A stretch of DNA of 32,109 nucleotides from Nosocomiicoccus ampullae (GCF_001696685.1 NZ_MBFG01000019.1:1-32109), one strand, 5' to 3'. Counted from the first letter of the stretch, positions 1 through 9,635 are shown. Made by a program: numbers and translations. Notes: a model not told the origin generated them from the sequence alone.

Positions 1-179
1 TTATGGAGAAGTATTCAAGACATATGAAGCATTAGAGATCGCAGTACATGAATATATTAGATACTATAATAAAGATAGAATTAAGCTAAAATTAAAAGGC
101 ATGTCTCCTGAAGAATTCAGGAAACATACCTTATAATCTGCTTAAGTCCAAAAGTCCAACTTTAGGGGTGCACATCACA
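1..179 (+). mobile_element. Right end of an IS3-family (IS150-like) insertion sequence
   Basis: The first 179 bases hold the C-terminal end of an IS3-type transposase followed by a terminal inverted-repeat-like end. Read from the outside inward on the minus strand, the end begins TGTGATGTGCACCCCTAAAG and continues GTTGGAC, which resembles the TG...CA ends with a 'CCCC..AAAGTTGGAC' core seen in IS150-group elements. The left part of the element lies outside the window, so the other inverted repeat and the target duplication cannot be checked. The outer boundary at 179 is inferred from the TG/CA rule. Confidence 0.75.
2..136 (+). CDS. IS3-family transposase OrfB, C-terminal fragment (cut by window start)
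   Basis: An open frame runs from the window edge to a TAA at 134-136 and encodes 44 residues that end with the typical OrfB (rve integrase) tail: a YYN.DRIK segment followed by LKGMSPEEFR. In IS3-family transposases this tail follows the last catalytic Glu of the DDE domain. The start is outside the window, so nothing can be said about whether the whole transposase is intact. The reading is confident because both the 'RYYNKDRIKLKLKGMSP' block and an IS end right after the stop are present. Confidence 0.8.
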   Translation, partial: YGEVFKTYEALEIAVHEYIRYYNKDRIKLKLKGMSPEEFRKHTL

Positions 180-199
180 GCATACTGTTGTAAAAGTTA

Positions 200-802
200 T
201 TATTTAAATTTTAAAACAAGATCAAGTAATGACTCGTCTTCGCGAGACTGAACTTTCACTTCGTTTTCGTCTGGATTTACTGGACCATATGCAACTACTG
301 CTTTAGTAGATTCATTTGTTTGAAGTGTTTTTGTAGAGTCGTTGACAAGTGCGTGATATTCACTATCTTCTGGAATATCTAATGTTAAGTTATCCGTTGC
401 AATCATCCCAGTTTCTGAGAACTGACGTACCGCAAGGTCTAAAGCAAATGCTTCGTTTCCTGCAGTAGGGATTGATGACTTGTTTGTGAATTCATATTCG
501 ATGACGACAGCTTTCTTAGCTGTAGCATTTTCATCTGCTTTTTTTTCTTCATCTGATGGTTCGATATCGATAGTATCGATACGTGTAATTACGTATTTAC
601 CATACTCGCCATCATATTCAATCGCTTCGTTTAAGTCGTTTTCGCTTACGTCAACGTCTTTAACTACTGATTCGTTTGATTCTGTCGTTGCAGTTTCTTC
701 TGTACCATTTTCTTTTTCGCTTGTTTTGTTATCATCAGTGTTACAAGCAGTAAGTAGTAATGTAGAAGCTGCACCTGCAACTAAAAAGTGTTTAAAACTC
801 AT
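200..802 (-). CDS. Secreted lipoprotein, DUF5067/DUF4352-like Ig-fold
   Basis: Predicted membrane-anchored lipoprotein of 200 residues. A short signal peptide (MSFKHFLVAGAAS...) ends in the lipobox LLTAC, so lipidation is expected at Cys20. A Thr/Glu/Asn-rich acidic linker follows (about residues 21-55), then a beta-rich domain (about 65-200) with a 'VVIEYEFTNKS' strand like the Ig-like domains of DUF5067/DUF4352 lipoproteins of Firmicutes. The start is ATG at 802, behind GGAGGG at good spacing; a longer frame from a TTG overlapping the ribosome binding site is unlikely. It lies 79 bases downstream of menA on the same strand, and its 3' end is only 20 bases from an insertion sequence. The function is unknown; the family assignment rests on domain pattern alone. 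Confidence 0.8.
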   Translation of the reverse strand: MSFKHFLVAGAASTLLLTACNTDDNKTSEKENGTEETATTESNESVVKDVDVSENDLNEAIEYDGEYGKYVITRIDTIDIEPSDEEKKADENATAKKAVVIEYEFTNKSSIPTAGNEAFALDLAVRQFSETGMIATDNLTLDIPEDSEYHALVNDSTKTLQTNESTKAVVAYGPVNPDENEVKVQSREDESLLDLVLKFK

Positions 803-881
803 TATTATGCCCTCCAAATTGTGTGAATAGTTTAAGTATATATGAGAACAAATTAAATTTATAGCTATTTTCAGTAAATGG

Positions 882-1799
882 TTAATGTATAAATAAACCG
901 TATAATAATACGCCGATTGACAGTAATAAACCGTAAATCGTGTTGAATTTGCCCATCGCAGCCATCGCTGGAATGAGCTCTACTGGTGAATCTCCGTCTT
1001 TTAAAAGTTGCAATGTTTTTTTATACAATTTAAATGAAAGTAATGGTAAAAGTAAAAATAATGATGGCCATAAATTTGTAAAAGCCATAATAATTGCGAA
1101 TGCAAAACATAGTATTAGTAAAAAGTTAACGACTTGAGTAGCCGTATCTTTACCTACGAGAATGACGAATGTACGTCGTCCACTTTGTGCATCTTTTACG
1201 CGATCACGAATGTTGTTAAACATATTTAACAAGCCGATTGTAATCATAATTGGTAAAGATAATACGAATGGAAACATATGTAATTCTTGTAAATGGATGT
1301 AAAACGTAATAAGAATAATGACAGGTCCCATAAATACTCCTGAGAATATTTCACCAAAAGGTGTCCAAGAAATAGGGATTGGCCCGCCTGTATATAAGTA
1401 TCCGACAGCCATCGATATACCACCAATGACGAGTAACCACCAAGAAGTTTCGTATGCAATGTATAATCCAATAAGCGCTGCAATAAAGTAAAATGTAAGT
1501 GCGAAAGTTAACACACGTCTCGGTGTAATACCATTTCGTACGATGGCACCGGCGATTCCAACAGAATCTGCACTATCGAGTCCACGTTTAAAATCGTAGT
1601 ACTCGTTAAACATATTTGTTGCGGATTGAATTAAAATTGTCGCAGTTAACATTAAGAAAAACATTAAAAAGTTTACATTTCCAAATGGAAGTACTGCCGC
1701 TGTCCCAACAAACACAGGGACAAATCCCGCGGTCAATGTATGGGGACGTGTTAAACTAATATATTTTTTGTATCCGGTAAGAACATCTGCATGTTGCAT
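882..1799 (-). CDS. menA: 1,4-dihydroxy-2-naphthoate polyprenyltransferase MenA
   Basis: Integral membrane UbiA-family prenyltransferase of 305 residues that attaches the polyprenyl chain to 1,4-dihydroxy-2-naphthoate, giving demethylmenaquinone. Both Asp-rich motifs that bind Mg-diphosphate are visible: NMFNEYYDFKRGLD (Asn65, Asp69, Asp75) and NNIRDRVKDAQSGRR (Asp199, Asp203). The rest is a series of hydrophobic helices, as expected for about nine membrane segments. The start is ATG 1799, preceded by AAAGGAG; a 14-residue upstream extension of the frame lacks a ribosome binding site. It is divergent from menF across about 120 bases, an arrangement consistent with co-regulation of the whole pathway. 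Length and motifs are normal. Confidence 0.95.
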   Translation of the reverse strand: MQHADVLTGYKKYISLTRPHTLTAGFVPVFVGTAAVLPFGNVNFLMFFLMLTATILIQSATNMFNEYYDFKRGLDSADSVGIAGAIVRNGITPRRVLTFALTFYFIAALIGLYIAYETSWWLLVIGGISMAVGYLYTGGPIPISWTPFGEIFSGVFMGPVIILITFYIHLQELHMFPFVLSLPIMITIGLLNMFNNIRDRVKDAQSGRRTFVILVGKDTATQVVNFLLILCFAFAIIMAFTNLWPSLFLLLPLLSFKLYKKTLQLLKDGDSPVELIPAMAAMGKFNTIYGLLLSIGVLLYGLFIH

Positions 1800-1921
1800 T
1801 TTAAATCTCCTTTTAAAGATAACTGTACAACATTCTATCATACTTTATGGCTAACTATGTACACAGTTTTTTGGAAAGATGATAAAATATAAAGTAATTA
1901 TATTAAAGGAATGTGAGTATA

Positions 1922-3274
1922 ATGCATATTGAGTCCTCGCAATCACTTATTGATGAGATTGGTATAGATTCAAACACATCATATTTGGCATTACATTTTA
2001 GTACGAAAGATTTCGATATAACGCCGTCCAAAATCTTTATGCACTTTAATCATAAAAAAGGCGAAAGATACTGGTTTAAATCACGTGAAGCGGATATTAA
2101 CGTAATAGGTGTTGACTATATCGATTCAATTAATCGTAAACAATTTAATGCGGACATTTTAAACACTCAAAAAAATGGCCTATTTAATAATATTCAACAT
2201 GTTAAATTAAATGATGGATTAGTCGGGGATATCCACTTATTTGGTGGCACACGTTTTGACGATAAAAAAACGACTGATGAATGGATCGATTTTAAAATGG
2301 TCGAGTTTATCCTTGCATCATGGCAATTTGATTTACACAATCAGGAAGCGTTTCTTATTTTAAAGAAAGAAGACCTTCAAACAGAAAATTTAGCTGAATT
2401 AATCGTGAATACGTTGCGTGGAATCGAAGTGGCAGAGCCTCGCTTCAGATTTCCAGAAATATCGAGTCATCATGAAATTTATCCAAAAGCTTGGAAAGCA
2501 CTTGTTGACAATACAGTGGACATTTTAGATGATGACTTTGAAAAAGTCGTTTTATCGAGAGAATTACTTATTCGATTTGAAAATGAAATTGATCCAAATT
2601 TTTTAATTAACCGTTTAAAAGTAGAGTCAGATACTTTCAAGATATTTTATGAACGTGGGACGTCGACGTTCGTTTCTAAAACACCAGAGAAGCTATTTTA
2701 CTTAAAAGATGAAAAACTCTCGACGCACGCAATCGCTGGATCGATTCGTAGAGAAGATGACGACACGGTAAACGAACAAAATAAAAAAGATTTCTTAAAC
2801 GATGAAAAAAACCACTTTGAACATATCGTCGTCAGGGATTCAATCGTCGAAGACTTAAAACCTTATACATGTTCAGTTTATTATGACGATACGCGTATAT
2901 TAGAAAATAAATTTATTTATCATTTATATACACCAATCGAAGCGACACTTAATAAGGGAAGCAACTTGTTCGACGTCTTACACGCCTTGCATCCAACGCC
3001 TGCTGTCGGAGGGTTACCAAAGGATCGTGCGTTAGAATATATAAAGGAAAAAGAATACTTTACGCGTGGATTATACGCAGCACCTATTGGCGTCATTTCA
3101 AAGTCTAACGAAGCTGAGTTTGCAGTAGCACTGCGCTCGATGCGCATTACAGGTAAAAGTGCGACGCTTTATGCTGGAGCTGGAATTGTGAAAGGATCTA
3201 CAGGAGAATCTGAATACGAAGAGACTAGAACGAAATTTAGACCGATGTTAGATGTATTGGAGGCGCTAGAATGA
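1922..3274 (+). CDS. menF: Isochorismate synthase MenF
   Basis: Chorismate-utilising enzyme (450 residues) that converts chorismate to isochorismate, the first committed menaquinone step. The C-terminal half carries the family signature: STHAIAGSIRRE, then EHIVVRDSIV, then LHPTPAVGGLPKDRALEYI, then a FAVALRSM...YAGAGIV...SEYEETRTKF block with the Mg-binding glutamates. The ATG at 1922 is preferred because AAAGGA (1905-1910) lies 11 bases upstream; the in-frame GTG at 1913 would sit only two bases after it. The stop overlaps the menD start (ATGA), indicating translational coupling. It is the first gene of menF-menD-menH-menB. Confidence 0.95.
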   Translation: MHIESSQSLIDEIGIDSNTSYLALHFSTKDFDITPSKIFMHFNHKKGERYWFKSREADINVIGVDYIDSINRKQFNADILNTQKNGLFNNIQHVKLNDGLVGDIHLFGGTRFDDKKTTDEWIDFKMVEFILASWQFDLHNQEAFLILKKEDLQTENLAELIVNTLRGIEVAEPRFRFPEISSHHEIYPKAWKALVDNTVDILDDDFEKVVLSRELLIRFENEIDPNFLINRLKVESDTFKIFYERGTSTFVSKTPEKLFYLKDEKLSTHAIAGSIRREDDDTVNEQNKKDFLNDEKNHFEHIVVRDSIVEDLKPYTCSVYYDDTRILENKFIYHLYTPIEATLNKGSNLFDVLHALHPTPAVGGLPKDRALEYIKEKEYFTRGLYAAPIGVISKSNEAEFAVALRSMRITGKSATLYAGAGIVKGSTGESEYEETRTKFRPMLDVLEALE

Positions 3275-4926
3275 ATCATCAAGAAGCCTTAACTGAACAA
3301 ATTTTTACGTTAGTCGACGCGTTATACAGTAAAGGGATGACAGAAATCGTCATTAGTCCAGGATCTCGTTCGACACCAATTGCGATCGCATGTGAATGTC
3401 ATCCACACATTAAAACATATATTCACCCAGACGAACGTGGTGCAGGTTTTTTTGCGCTCGGGTTAAGTAAAGCATCAAAACAACCAGTCGGCATACTATG
3501 TACTTCTGGAACAGCAGCAGCAAACTACGTACCGAGTGTGTCTGAAGCGGGGTTAATGCACATTCCGTTAGTCGTTTTAACGTCAGACCGCCCACATGAA
3601 TTAAGAGATGTCGGCGCACCACAAGCGATTAAACAAACGAATATGTTTTCGAACTATGTAAAATTTGAAACAGAACTTCCGATTGCTGACGAAAGTGAAT
3701 ATAATATGTCTCACGTTGAAGATCGTGTACTTCAAGCGAGTCAGTATTTTGACGGGATTTTAAAAGGTCCTGTACACATTAATATTCCGGTTCGTGAACC
3801 GTTAATGCCAAATATAAATCGAACAGATTTCTTTTTTAGAGAACAACTCATTCAAGAATCTATTACTGTAGAATCGAATATAGAGCCGTTACTAGGAAAT
3901 GGATTAGTCATTATTGGTGAAACGGACTGTAGTTTAGAAAAGATTGACTTTGAAAAGTATAAGCAACTCACGTTTATAATGGACCCAAGAGTCAGTGAGC
4001 GCACGAAGTTATCACGTGTTGTTACAACACATGACTTAATATTTATGAATTTAACAGATGAACAACGTAATGAATTAGAATCACAGTTTGATTTTATATT
4101 ACGTATCGGTGAAGCGGTGACGTCCAAATCGACGAATCAATTTTTAAAACAGACGTCTTTAAAACAAATATTAATAAGTGAGTTTATCGATGTTAAAACA
4201 TTTCCGAAAACTCCAGACGTCACTTATGTTGGTGACGTTAAACAAACGTTAGATGCGTTACTCATTGAATCGGATCATTCAGTGGATGTACTATACGAAG
4301 TCGATAGAGATATTAAGCAGTTGATCAATGATGAAATTGAAAACTATGACGACGAAGGACGCTATATGTATGAAATTATTAAAAGAACTAATAATGATCG
4401 AACGTTATTCGTCTCAAGTAGTATGCCGATTCGTGACTTTGAACGGTATGATGTATTTAATCGATTAAATATATTAGCAAATCGCGGAGCAAACGGTATA
4501 GATGGTGTTGTCTCAACGGCATTTGGTGTTGGAACGAAGATGCCGATGACGTTAATTATCGGAGACGTGTCATTAAACCACGATATTAATGGTCTTGTCA
4601 TGTCGAAGCTTGAAGAGATAGACGGCACAGTCATTTGTTTTAATAATAATGGCGGTAATATTTTTAGTTATTTACCTCAAAAAGAGCACGACATACACTT
4701 CGAGAGATTGTTTGGAACACCGCTTGATTTAGACTTTTCACATGCAGCGAAATTATATGGATTTAATTATCATTTAATTAAATCCGTAGATGATTTAACA
4801 GAGGAAATTTTAAATCAAAAAGGTCGTAACTTCATTGAAATTAAAACAGACCGTGAAGATAACGTAAAGCAGCATAATGATTTAAAACAAAAGGTAAAGG
4901 CACTCGTTCAACATGTTAAATTTTAA
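3271..4926 (+). CDS. menD: SEPHCHC synthase MenD (ThDP-dependent)
   Basis: 2-succinyl-5-enolpyruvyl-6-hydroxy-3-cyclohexene-1-carboxylate synthase, 551 residues. It joins isochorismate to the succinyl semialdehyde unit derived from 2-oxoglutarate, using thiamine diphosphate. Visible are the N-terminal SPGSRSTP motif (Ser29-Pro36), the catalytic Glu region DERGAGFFALG (Glu55, for cofactor activation) and the C-terminal ThDP/Mg motif beginning GDVSLNHD (from Gly431) and ending NNNGGNIFS (about 458). The ribosome binding site TTGGAGG lies inside the end of menF. It overlaps menF by four bases and menH by 14. Length and domain order are standard for MenD. Confidence 0.96.
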   Translation: MNHQEALTEQIFTLVDALYSKGMTEIVISPGSRSTPIAIACECHPHIKTYIHPDERGAGFFALGLSKASKQPVGILCTSGTAAANYVPSVSEAGLMHIPLVVLTSDRPHELRDVGAPQAIKQTNMFSNYVKFETELPIADESEYNMSHVEDRVLQASQYFDGILKGPVHINIPVREPLMPNINRTDFFFREQLIQESITVESNIEPLLGNGLVIIGETDCSLEKIDFEKYKQLTFIMDPRVSERTKLSRVVTTHDLIFMNLTDEQRNELESQFDFILRIGEAVTSKSTNQFLKQTSLKQILISEFIDVKTFPKTPDVTYVGDVKQTLDALLIESDHSVDVLYEVDRDIKQLINDEIENYDDEGRYMYEIIKRTNNDRTLFVSSSMPIRDFERYDVFNRLNILANRGANGIDGVVSTAFGVGTKMPMTLIIGDVSLNHDINGLVMSKLEEIDGTVICFNNNGGNIFSYLPQKEHDIHFERLFGTPLDLDFSHAAKLYGFNYHLIKSVDDLTEEILNQKGRNFIEIKTDREDNVKQHNDLKQKVKALVQHVKF

Positions 4927-5701
4927 TTATGAATTTAATGATCATGGTCACGACGAAACGCTAATCATTTTACACGGTTTTTTATCAGATTTACGTTCTA
5001 TGAGAAAACTTGCTAAAGCATTTACTGATGTGAACACTTTACTTATAGACTTACCTGGCTTTGGGAAAACGAAAAGTGTCGGTATTGATTATGATATGAA
5101 TCATATTGCTAAAAGTATTGTTCAGCTTATCGATACATTACATTTAAAACATGTTCATGTGTACGGATACTCGATGGGCGGGCGTGTTGCAGTGTCACTA
5201 CTTGCAAATTATAGTGAACGATTTTCTAAATTTATATTAGAATCCACGTCGCCGGGAATGAGTAAAGTAGACCGACGACATGCGCGTATTAAAATCGACG
5301 AATCACGTAGAGAGCGACTTGAAACAGATTTTAAAGCGTTTATAGATGAATGGGAAGAGTTACCGTTATTTCAAAGTCAAAAACTGTTAGATGAAAAATC
5401 TTTTTTATTGCAACGAGAAGAAAGACTGAGTCAAAATAATATTGAAGCAGCAGATAGTCTACGTAAATACGGAACAGGTATTCAGCCACATTATTGGGAC
5501 GATTTAAATAAAGATAACGACGTTTTAATTATCGCCGGTGAAAAAGATGAAAAGTTTGTTAAAATTGGAGATAATATGAATAAGCAACTTAAAAATAGTC
5601 GCTTACATATATTTAAAGGGTGTGGCCATAACGTCCACCTTGAAAATAAAGAGACATTCGTAAAACTATGCCACGAATTTTTATCGGAGGGAAAACAATG
5701 A
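4913..5701 (+). CDS. menH: SHCHC synthase MenH (alpha/beta hydrolase fold)
   Basis: 2-succinyl-6-hydroxy-2,4-cyclohexadiene-1-carboxylate synthase, 262 residues. It eliminates pyruvate from SEPHCHC. The full alpha/beta-hydrolase triad is present: nucleophile elbow GYSMGG with Ser87, Asp212 in AGEKDEKF and His239 in GCGHNVHLE; the oxyanion-hole HGF segment is at residues 21-23. The ATG at 4913 lies 14 bases inside menD, with AAAGG upstream, so translation is probably coupled. Its stop overlaps the menB start (ATGA). In contrast to the second hydrolase-fold protein of this window (22325-23125), this one keeps all catalytic residues. Confidence 0.93.
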   Translation: MLNFNYEFNDHGHDETLIILHGFLSDLRSMRKLAKAFTDVNTLLIDLPGFGKTKSVGIDYDMNHIAKSIVQLIDTLHLKHVHVYGYSMGGRVAVSLLANYSERFSKFILESTSPGMSKVDRRHARIKIDESRRERLETDFKAFIDEWEELPLFQSQKLLDEKSFLLQREERLSQNNIEAADSLRKYGTGIQPHYWDDLNKDNDVLIIAGEKDEKFVKIGDNMNKQLKNSRLHIFKGCGHNVHLENKETFVKLCHEFLSEGKQ

Positions 5702-6516
5702 CACGTGAGTGGAAAACATTAAAGGAATATAAAGAAATTAAGTACGAATTTTATAACGGTATCGCTAAAATTACGATCAACCGACCGGAAGTGCGTAACG
5801 CATTCACACCGTTAACTGTTTCAGAAATGATCGACGCGATGAGTCGCGCGCGAGATGACGAGAACGTTTCTGTGATTGTTTTAACTGGTGAAGGTGACTT
5901 AGCGTTTTGTTCAGGTGGAGACCAAAAAGTACGCGGGCACGGTGGATACGTTGGAGACGACCAAATCCCACGTTTAAACGTATTAGACTTACAACGTTTA
6001 ATTCGTGTAACGCCTAAACCAGTTGTCGCAATGGTTGCTGGATATGCAATTGGTGGTGGACACGTACTTCACGTTGTGTGTGATTTAACAATTGCTGCGG
6101 ATAACGCAAGATTTGGACAAACAGGACCAAAAGTAGGTTCATTTGATGCTGGTTACGGTTCAGGTTATTTAGCACGTATTGTAGGACATAAAAAAGCACG
6201 TGAAATTTGGTTCTTATGCCGTCAATATGACGCACAAGAAGCGTTAGACATGGGCTTAGTAAACACAGTTGTACCACTAGAAGATTTAGAAGACGAAACA
6301 GTGAAATGGTGTGAAGAGATGATGCAACATTCACCAACAGCACTTCGTTTCTTAAAAGCAGCGATGAACGCTGATACTGATGGACTCGCTGGGCTTCAAC
6401 AATTCGCTGGTGACGCAACGCTTCTTTACTACACGACAGATGAAGCAAAAGAAGGTCGCGATGCGTTTAAAGAAAAACGTTCACCAGACTTTGATCAATT
6501 CCCTAAATTCCCATAA
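5698..6516 (+). CDS. menB: 1,4-dihydroxy-2-naphthoyl-CoA synthase MenB
   Basis: Crotonase-fold enzyme (272 residues) that performs the Dieckmann-type ring closure of o-succinylbenzoyl-CoA. The start at ATG 5698 is set by CGGAGGG just upstream and by the ATGA overlap with menH; a longer in-frame GTG-like extension within menH is rejected. Characteristic segments are NRPEVRNAF near the N terminus, the oxyanion-hole region [23 protein letters not shown] (about 113-123) and the [16 protein letters not shown] loop, which holds the MenB-type acidic residue. It is the last gene of the operon and is followed by a strong terminator. Confidence 0.96.
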   Translation: MTREWKTLKEYKEIKYEFYNGIAKITINRPEVRNAFTPLTVSEMIDAMSRARDDENVSVIVLTGEGDLAFCSGGDQKVRGHGGYVGDDQIPRLNVLDLQRLIRVTPKPVVAMVAGYAIGGGHVLHVVCDLTIAADNARFGQTGPKVGSFDAGYGSGYLARIVGHKKAREIWFLCRQYDAQEALDMGLVNTVVPLEDLEDETVKWCEEMMQHSPTALRFLKAAMNADTDGLAGLQQFAGDATLLYYTTDEAKEGRDAFKEKRSPDFDQFPKFP

Positions 6517-6530
6517 ATTTATGAATAAAA

Positions 6531-6558
6531 AATCTCAAGTTCAATTGAACTTGAGATT
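6531..6558. terminator. Bidirectional intrinsic terminator between menB and mprF
   Basis: A perfect 12-base inverted repeat (AATCTCAAGTTC / GAACTTGAGATT) with an AATT loop is flanked by A-runs on the left and T-runs on the right, so it works in both directions. The mprF stop codon (6557-6559) begins inside the right arm. Confidence 0.92.
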
Positions 6559-9031
6559 ATTTTTTATGGATTGTTTGAAGAACTCGAATAATATTTAATA
6601 ATATTGAGTCATATTTTTTATACACTAAATATCGTGTCTCCCAATGTGGTTTAAATTTAGATTTATAATGACGTAACCCACTGAAACTATAGTAATCTCC
6701 GAGTTTTTCATAAGCGATTGCTGCAAATTTTTCTCGTAAGTAACCGTATTTATTTAATCCGACGTTAGATAATGTCGCCATCCCCATATTAAAGTATTTA
6801 TAGCCATGATTTTGTGCGTAAAGTAGCATGTTAATGTATAAAACGTCCATCATTGGTAAGTCGACATTTGGGCTCCAACGAATTAAATCGACGGATAGTC
6901 GTTCGTCATCGACGGGCATGAAAGTACAAAATCCGACGACGTTATATATTTCGTCACGCACTAAACCGACTGGTGCAGCCATTACATAGTCTTTTTCAAA
7001 TTGACCGACAGAAAATGACAACTCATTTTTTACACCGAGCCAATGATTACTCACACGTAAACATGCGTTGTAATCTTTTTCAGATAACGTGTCTACGACT
7101 TCAAAAGAGTATCCATCTTTTTCAAATTTATTCATCGTCGCACGGAATGCGCGCTGCTTTTTACCACTTAAAGTAAAATTATCTAACGGGATTACAGCTT
7201 CCTCACCAAGCTTAAAGAACACATTACCGAAATTATGATAGAGCGGCAAATATTTTTCCTGTGCCTGATAAAATACGATGCGCAATCCGAGTGGTTGATA
7301 CGTGTCGTAAAACTCCATTAATAAGTCTTCAAAAGAATCCTCGTTTCCAACAGGATCTCCGAGAACAACTGCACGGTCTTTCGTGATACTAAACATAATA
7401 AAGGCGTTCTTAGTTTCATTACTAAATATATATTTATCATCGCTAAATGCGAGGTGGCTTAAATAGTTTCCACCATATGTGTTTAAAATCTCACGAACAT
7501 CATTTTTATCAATACATTGAACGAGTAATTGACCGAGTTCACGTTTAATACGAGATTTTAAAATTGCGGATAAAAGAATCGCTAATCCAACGAGCACAAC
7601 GGTCATTAAAGTTATAGATTCAACGAGTGTTATACTTTTAAATGATTCTTTAAGAGATATGCGTGAAATAAAATACGTATATACTGAACCTGACACGAAC
7701 ATCATAAATAATAATCCATATCGCTTTGGTTCTAGTGGATATATGATGTAACGGCAGTTTTTCATCTGGTTAAATAGCATGACGATAATTGTGACAAGCC
7801 ATATAACACTGACGACAGTTCCGTAAGTAAACAACACACCGACACATAGCATTACTGCACCGATTAGGGCCATCAACATACCACGTAACGACTGTTTAAA
7901 TACACCGTATGAAAATATAATGAGTAACGTTGCACCGGTGATTACTACTGTATACATGATGAATGACACTGACGAATGGTCAAATGATATGTTGTATAAG
8001 ATAATGACACTACCTGTTAAATGTACGAACGCTGTGATGAGTAAAATAATCGCTGTCACTGCGCTTGGTATATGTTTAACGTATGACTGTATTAAATGTG
8101 TCGTATAAGAATCGTTGTCTTTAATATATGTACTCATAATCGTCGGTAAATTACTCATAATGAGTGTTAACGCGATCATAAACGGTACGATGTAATAGAC
8201 AAATCGATAGATTAATAATGCAAGTAATATTTTTTCGCTCGGAATACCGTGTGAACTTAAAAGTGAAATAAATGCTAAATCAAATGCACCTAATCCACCC
8301 GGAATCATACTGAGTAATCCGATAATCGATGAAATCGTAAATACCGCAAAGAATAAACTAAATGACATATCAGCATCCAGTAATTTAAAGATAATCAGTA
8401 AAATTCCACTTGCTAAAATCCAATCAATTGTAGAGATAGAAACGACTTTAATACCAAATAGTCGATCTGTTCCAATCGGTTTTAATATCGTGAATACAAT
8501 AAAGACAACTACAAAAAGAGCCATCGCATACATTAATAGTTGAGCACCTTTGTACTCTAAACTATAATGCGAAATATCGATCATTTTTGTAATGACACAA
8601 ATACTAAAAATACCGAGTCCACTCACAAATGATAATAAAACGAGTGATATGTATTTAATTAAATTCTTATTATCAGTTTTCGGTTGATACATCATAATAC
8701 GAATACCGTTGCCGATTAATGACCCAAATCCGATTAAGTTATTAAGTGCATTGACGATAAAGCTAATAATAATGACAGTGCGAACGGGTAAATCTATGTG
8801 TGCTGCACGTCGTAATAGTAAATCATATAGAGATAAAGAAAAAATTGCTAAAATCCCAATGAGTGCAATACCCGTAAAGCTTAACGTATCTAGATTTTGA
8901 AACTCTTTAATCGTTTCTTTAAAGTTAATTGTTCGAATTTCTTTAAATAGTAAATTCGTAACGATTAAAATGATCGTAAATATTAACACGTACTTAAATT
9001 TTGGCCAGACGTGTTTTAATGTTTTATTCAT
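6557..9031 (-). CDS. mprF: Phosphatidylglycerol lysyltransferase/flippase MprF
   Basis: Bifunctional membrane protein (824 residues, close to the about 840 of Staphylococcus aureus MprF). It transfers lysine from Lys-tRNA to phosphatidylglycerol and flips the product outward, lowering the negative surface charge and giving resistance to cationic peptides. Residues 1 to about 500 are many hydrophobic helices (flippase and linker part); the C-terminal cytosolic synthase domain holds blocks such as VVLGDPVGNEDSF, SGKKQRAFRATMNKFE and a final YYSFSGLRHYKSKFKPHWE. ATG 9031 is chosen because GGGAGGT lies nine bases upstream. The start overlaps the stop of the preceding C39-like gene by eight bases (ATGAATAA), so the two are co-translated. 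Confidence 0.95.
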   Translation of the reverse strand: MNKTLKHVWPKFKYVLIFTIILIVTNLLFKEIRTINFKETIKEFQNLDTLSFTGIALIGILAIFSLSLYDLLLRRAAHIDLPVRTVIIISFIVNALNNLIGFGSLIGNGIRIMMYQPKTDNKNLIKYISLVLLSFVSGLGIFSICVITKMIDISHYSLEYKGAQLLMYAMALFVVVFIVFTILKPIGTDRLFGIKVVSISTIDWILASGILLIIFKLLDADMSFSLFFAVFTISSIIGLLSMIPGGLGAFDLAFISLLSSHGIPSEKILLALLIYRFVYYIVPFMIALTLIMSNLPTIMSTYIKDNDSYTTHLIQSYVKHIPSAVTAIILLITAFVHLTGSVIILYNISFDHSSVSFIMYTVVITGATLLIIFSYGVFKQSLRGMLMALIGAVMLCVGVLFTYGTVVSVIWLVTIIVMLFNQMKNCRYIIYPLEPKRYGLLFMMFVSGSVYTYFISRISLKESFKSITLVESITLMTVVLVGLAILLSAILKSRIKRELGQLLVQCIDKNDVREILNTYGGNYLSHLAFSDDKYIFSNETKNAFIMFSITKDRAVVLGDPVGNEDSFEDLLMEFYDTYQPLGLRIVFYQAQEKYLPLYHNFGNVFFKLGEEAVIPLDNFTLSGKKQRAFRATMNKFEKDGYSFEVVDTLSEKDYNACLRVSNHWLGVKNELSFSVGQFEKDYVMAAPVGLVRDEIYNVVGFCTFMPVDDERLSVDLIRWSPNVDLPMMDVLYINMLLYAQNHGYKYFNMGMATLSNVGLNKYGYLREKFAAIAYEKLGDYYSFSGLRHYKSKFKPHWETRYLVYKKYDSILLNIIRVLQTIHKK

Positions 9032-9635
9032 GTAGACTGACCTCCCTGTAAACAACGTCGTTTTCACCGTTTACATATCCTTTATAAAATGTCGATTTAC
9101 GTATTTTAAAAATCTGACGTTTACTTGGCCATAATGCTGGTAAATGTAAAAATTTAAACTGAAATAATATAGGATCGATATAGTAATAGTGTTGTTCATC
9201 GTATCCGATTAAAAGAATAGCATGTATATTAGATACCGTTCTAAATGATCCTGTTGATAACTGAAACGTCTTATATTTTGGGTATCTAAAATTATTCGTT
9301 GGAAGCATAATAATCGGTTGCTTCGTATCGAGTACGTCTTCAAGCTCTTTCATCGTCATTTTAGAACGCACGACAATTTTATCATCAAAAGATTTTAAAA
9401 ACTGACCGAGAGGCTTTGGGAAAATCGTTTGATGTACGTTAAAATATAAAAAGCTCGGATGCCCCACATATCCAATTCTTGGATCATCAGTGTGTTTTGG
9501 CATTAACTCAGCAAGTTTTCTTGGTGAATAGTTGATACCGTTATATTCTAAAAGCATCGATGCTACTGTTGACTCACACCCCATGATCATTGGATAGGGG
9601 AGGAGTTGCGTTTTCGGTTGAACATTTAATATCAT
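9024..9635 (-). CDS. C39-like (papain-fold) peptidase-family protein upstream of mprF
   Basis: A 203-residue protein with the layout of C39_2-type cysteine peptidase-like domains: MGCESTVASMLLEYNGI (candidate nucleophile Cys20), then SNIHAILLIGYDE (His138), then YYYIDP (Asp154). No signal peptide or membrane segment is visible, so it looks cytosolic or non-classically located. Start choice: AAAGAG lies eight bases before ATG 9635; an ATG at 9641 and a GTG at 9644 also exist but are too close to it. It ends inside the mprF start region (8-base overlap), so it is co-expressed with mprF. The family is known for leader-peptide or peptide cleavage, but the substrate here is unknown; a non-proteolytic role is also possible. 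Confidence 0.75.
   Translation of the reverse strand: MILNVQPKTQLLPYPMIMGCESTVASMLLEYNGINYSPRKLAELMPKHTDDPRIGYVGHPSFLYFNVHQTIFPKPLGQFLKSFDDKIVVRSKMTMKELEDVLDTKQPIIMLPTNNFRYPKYKTFQLSTGSFRTVSNIHAILLIGYDEQHYYYIDPILFQFKFLHLPALWPSKRQIFKIRKSTFYKGYVNGENDVVYREVSLHE

Noticed and set aside
480..830. Plus-strand open frame over the lipoprotein gene
   Set aside because: Ser/Phe-rich product typical of the reverse of an acidic linker; no ribosome binding site.
6014..6448. Antisense open frame (144 codons) across menB
   Set aside because: Leu-rich low-complexity product, no ribosome binding site, lies entirely in menB.
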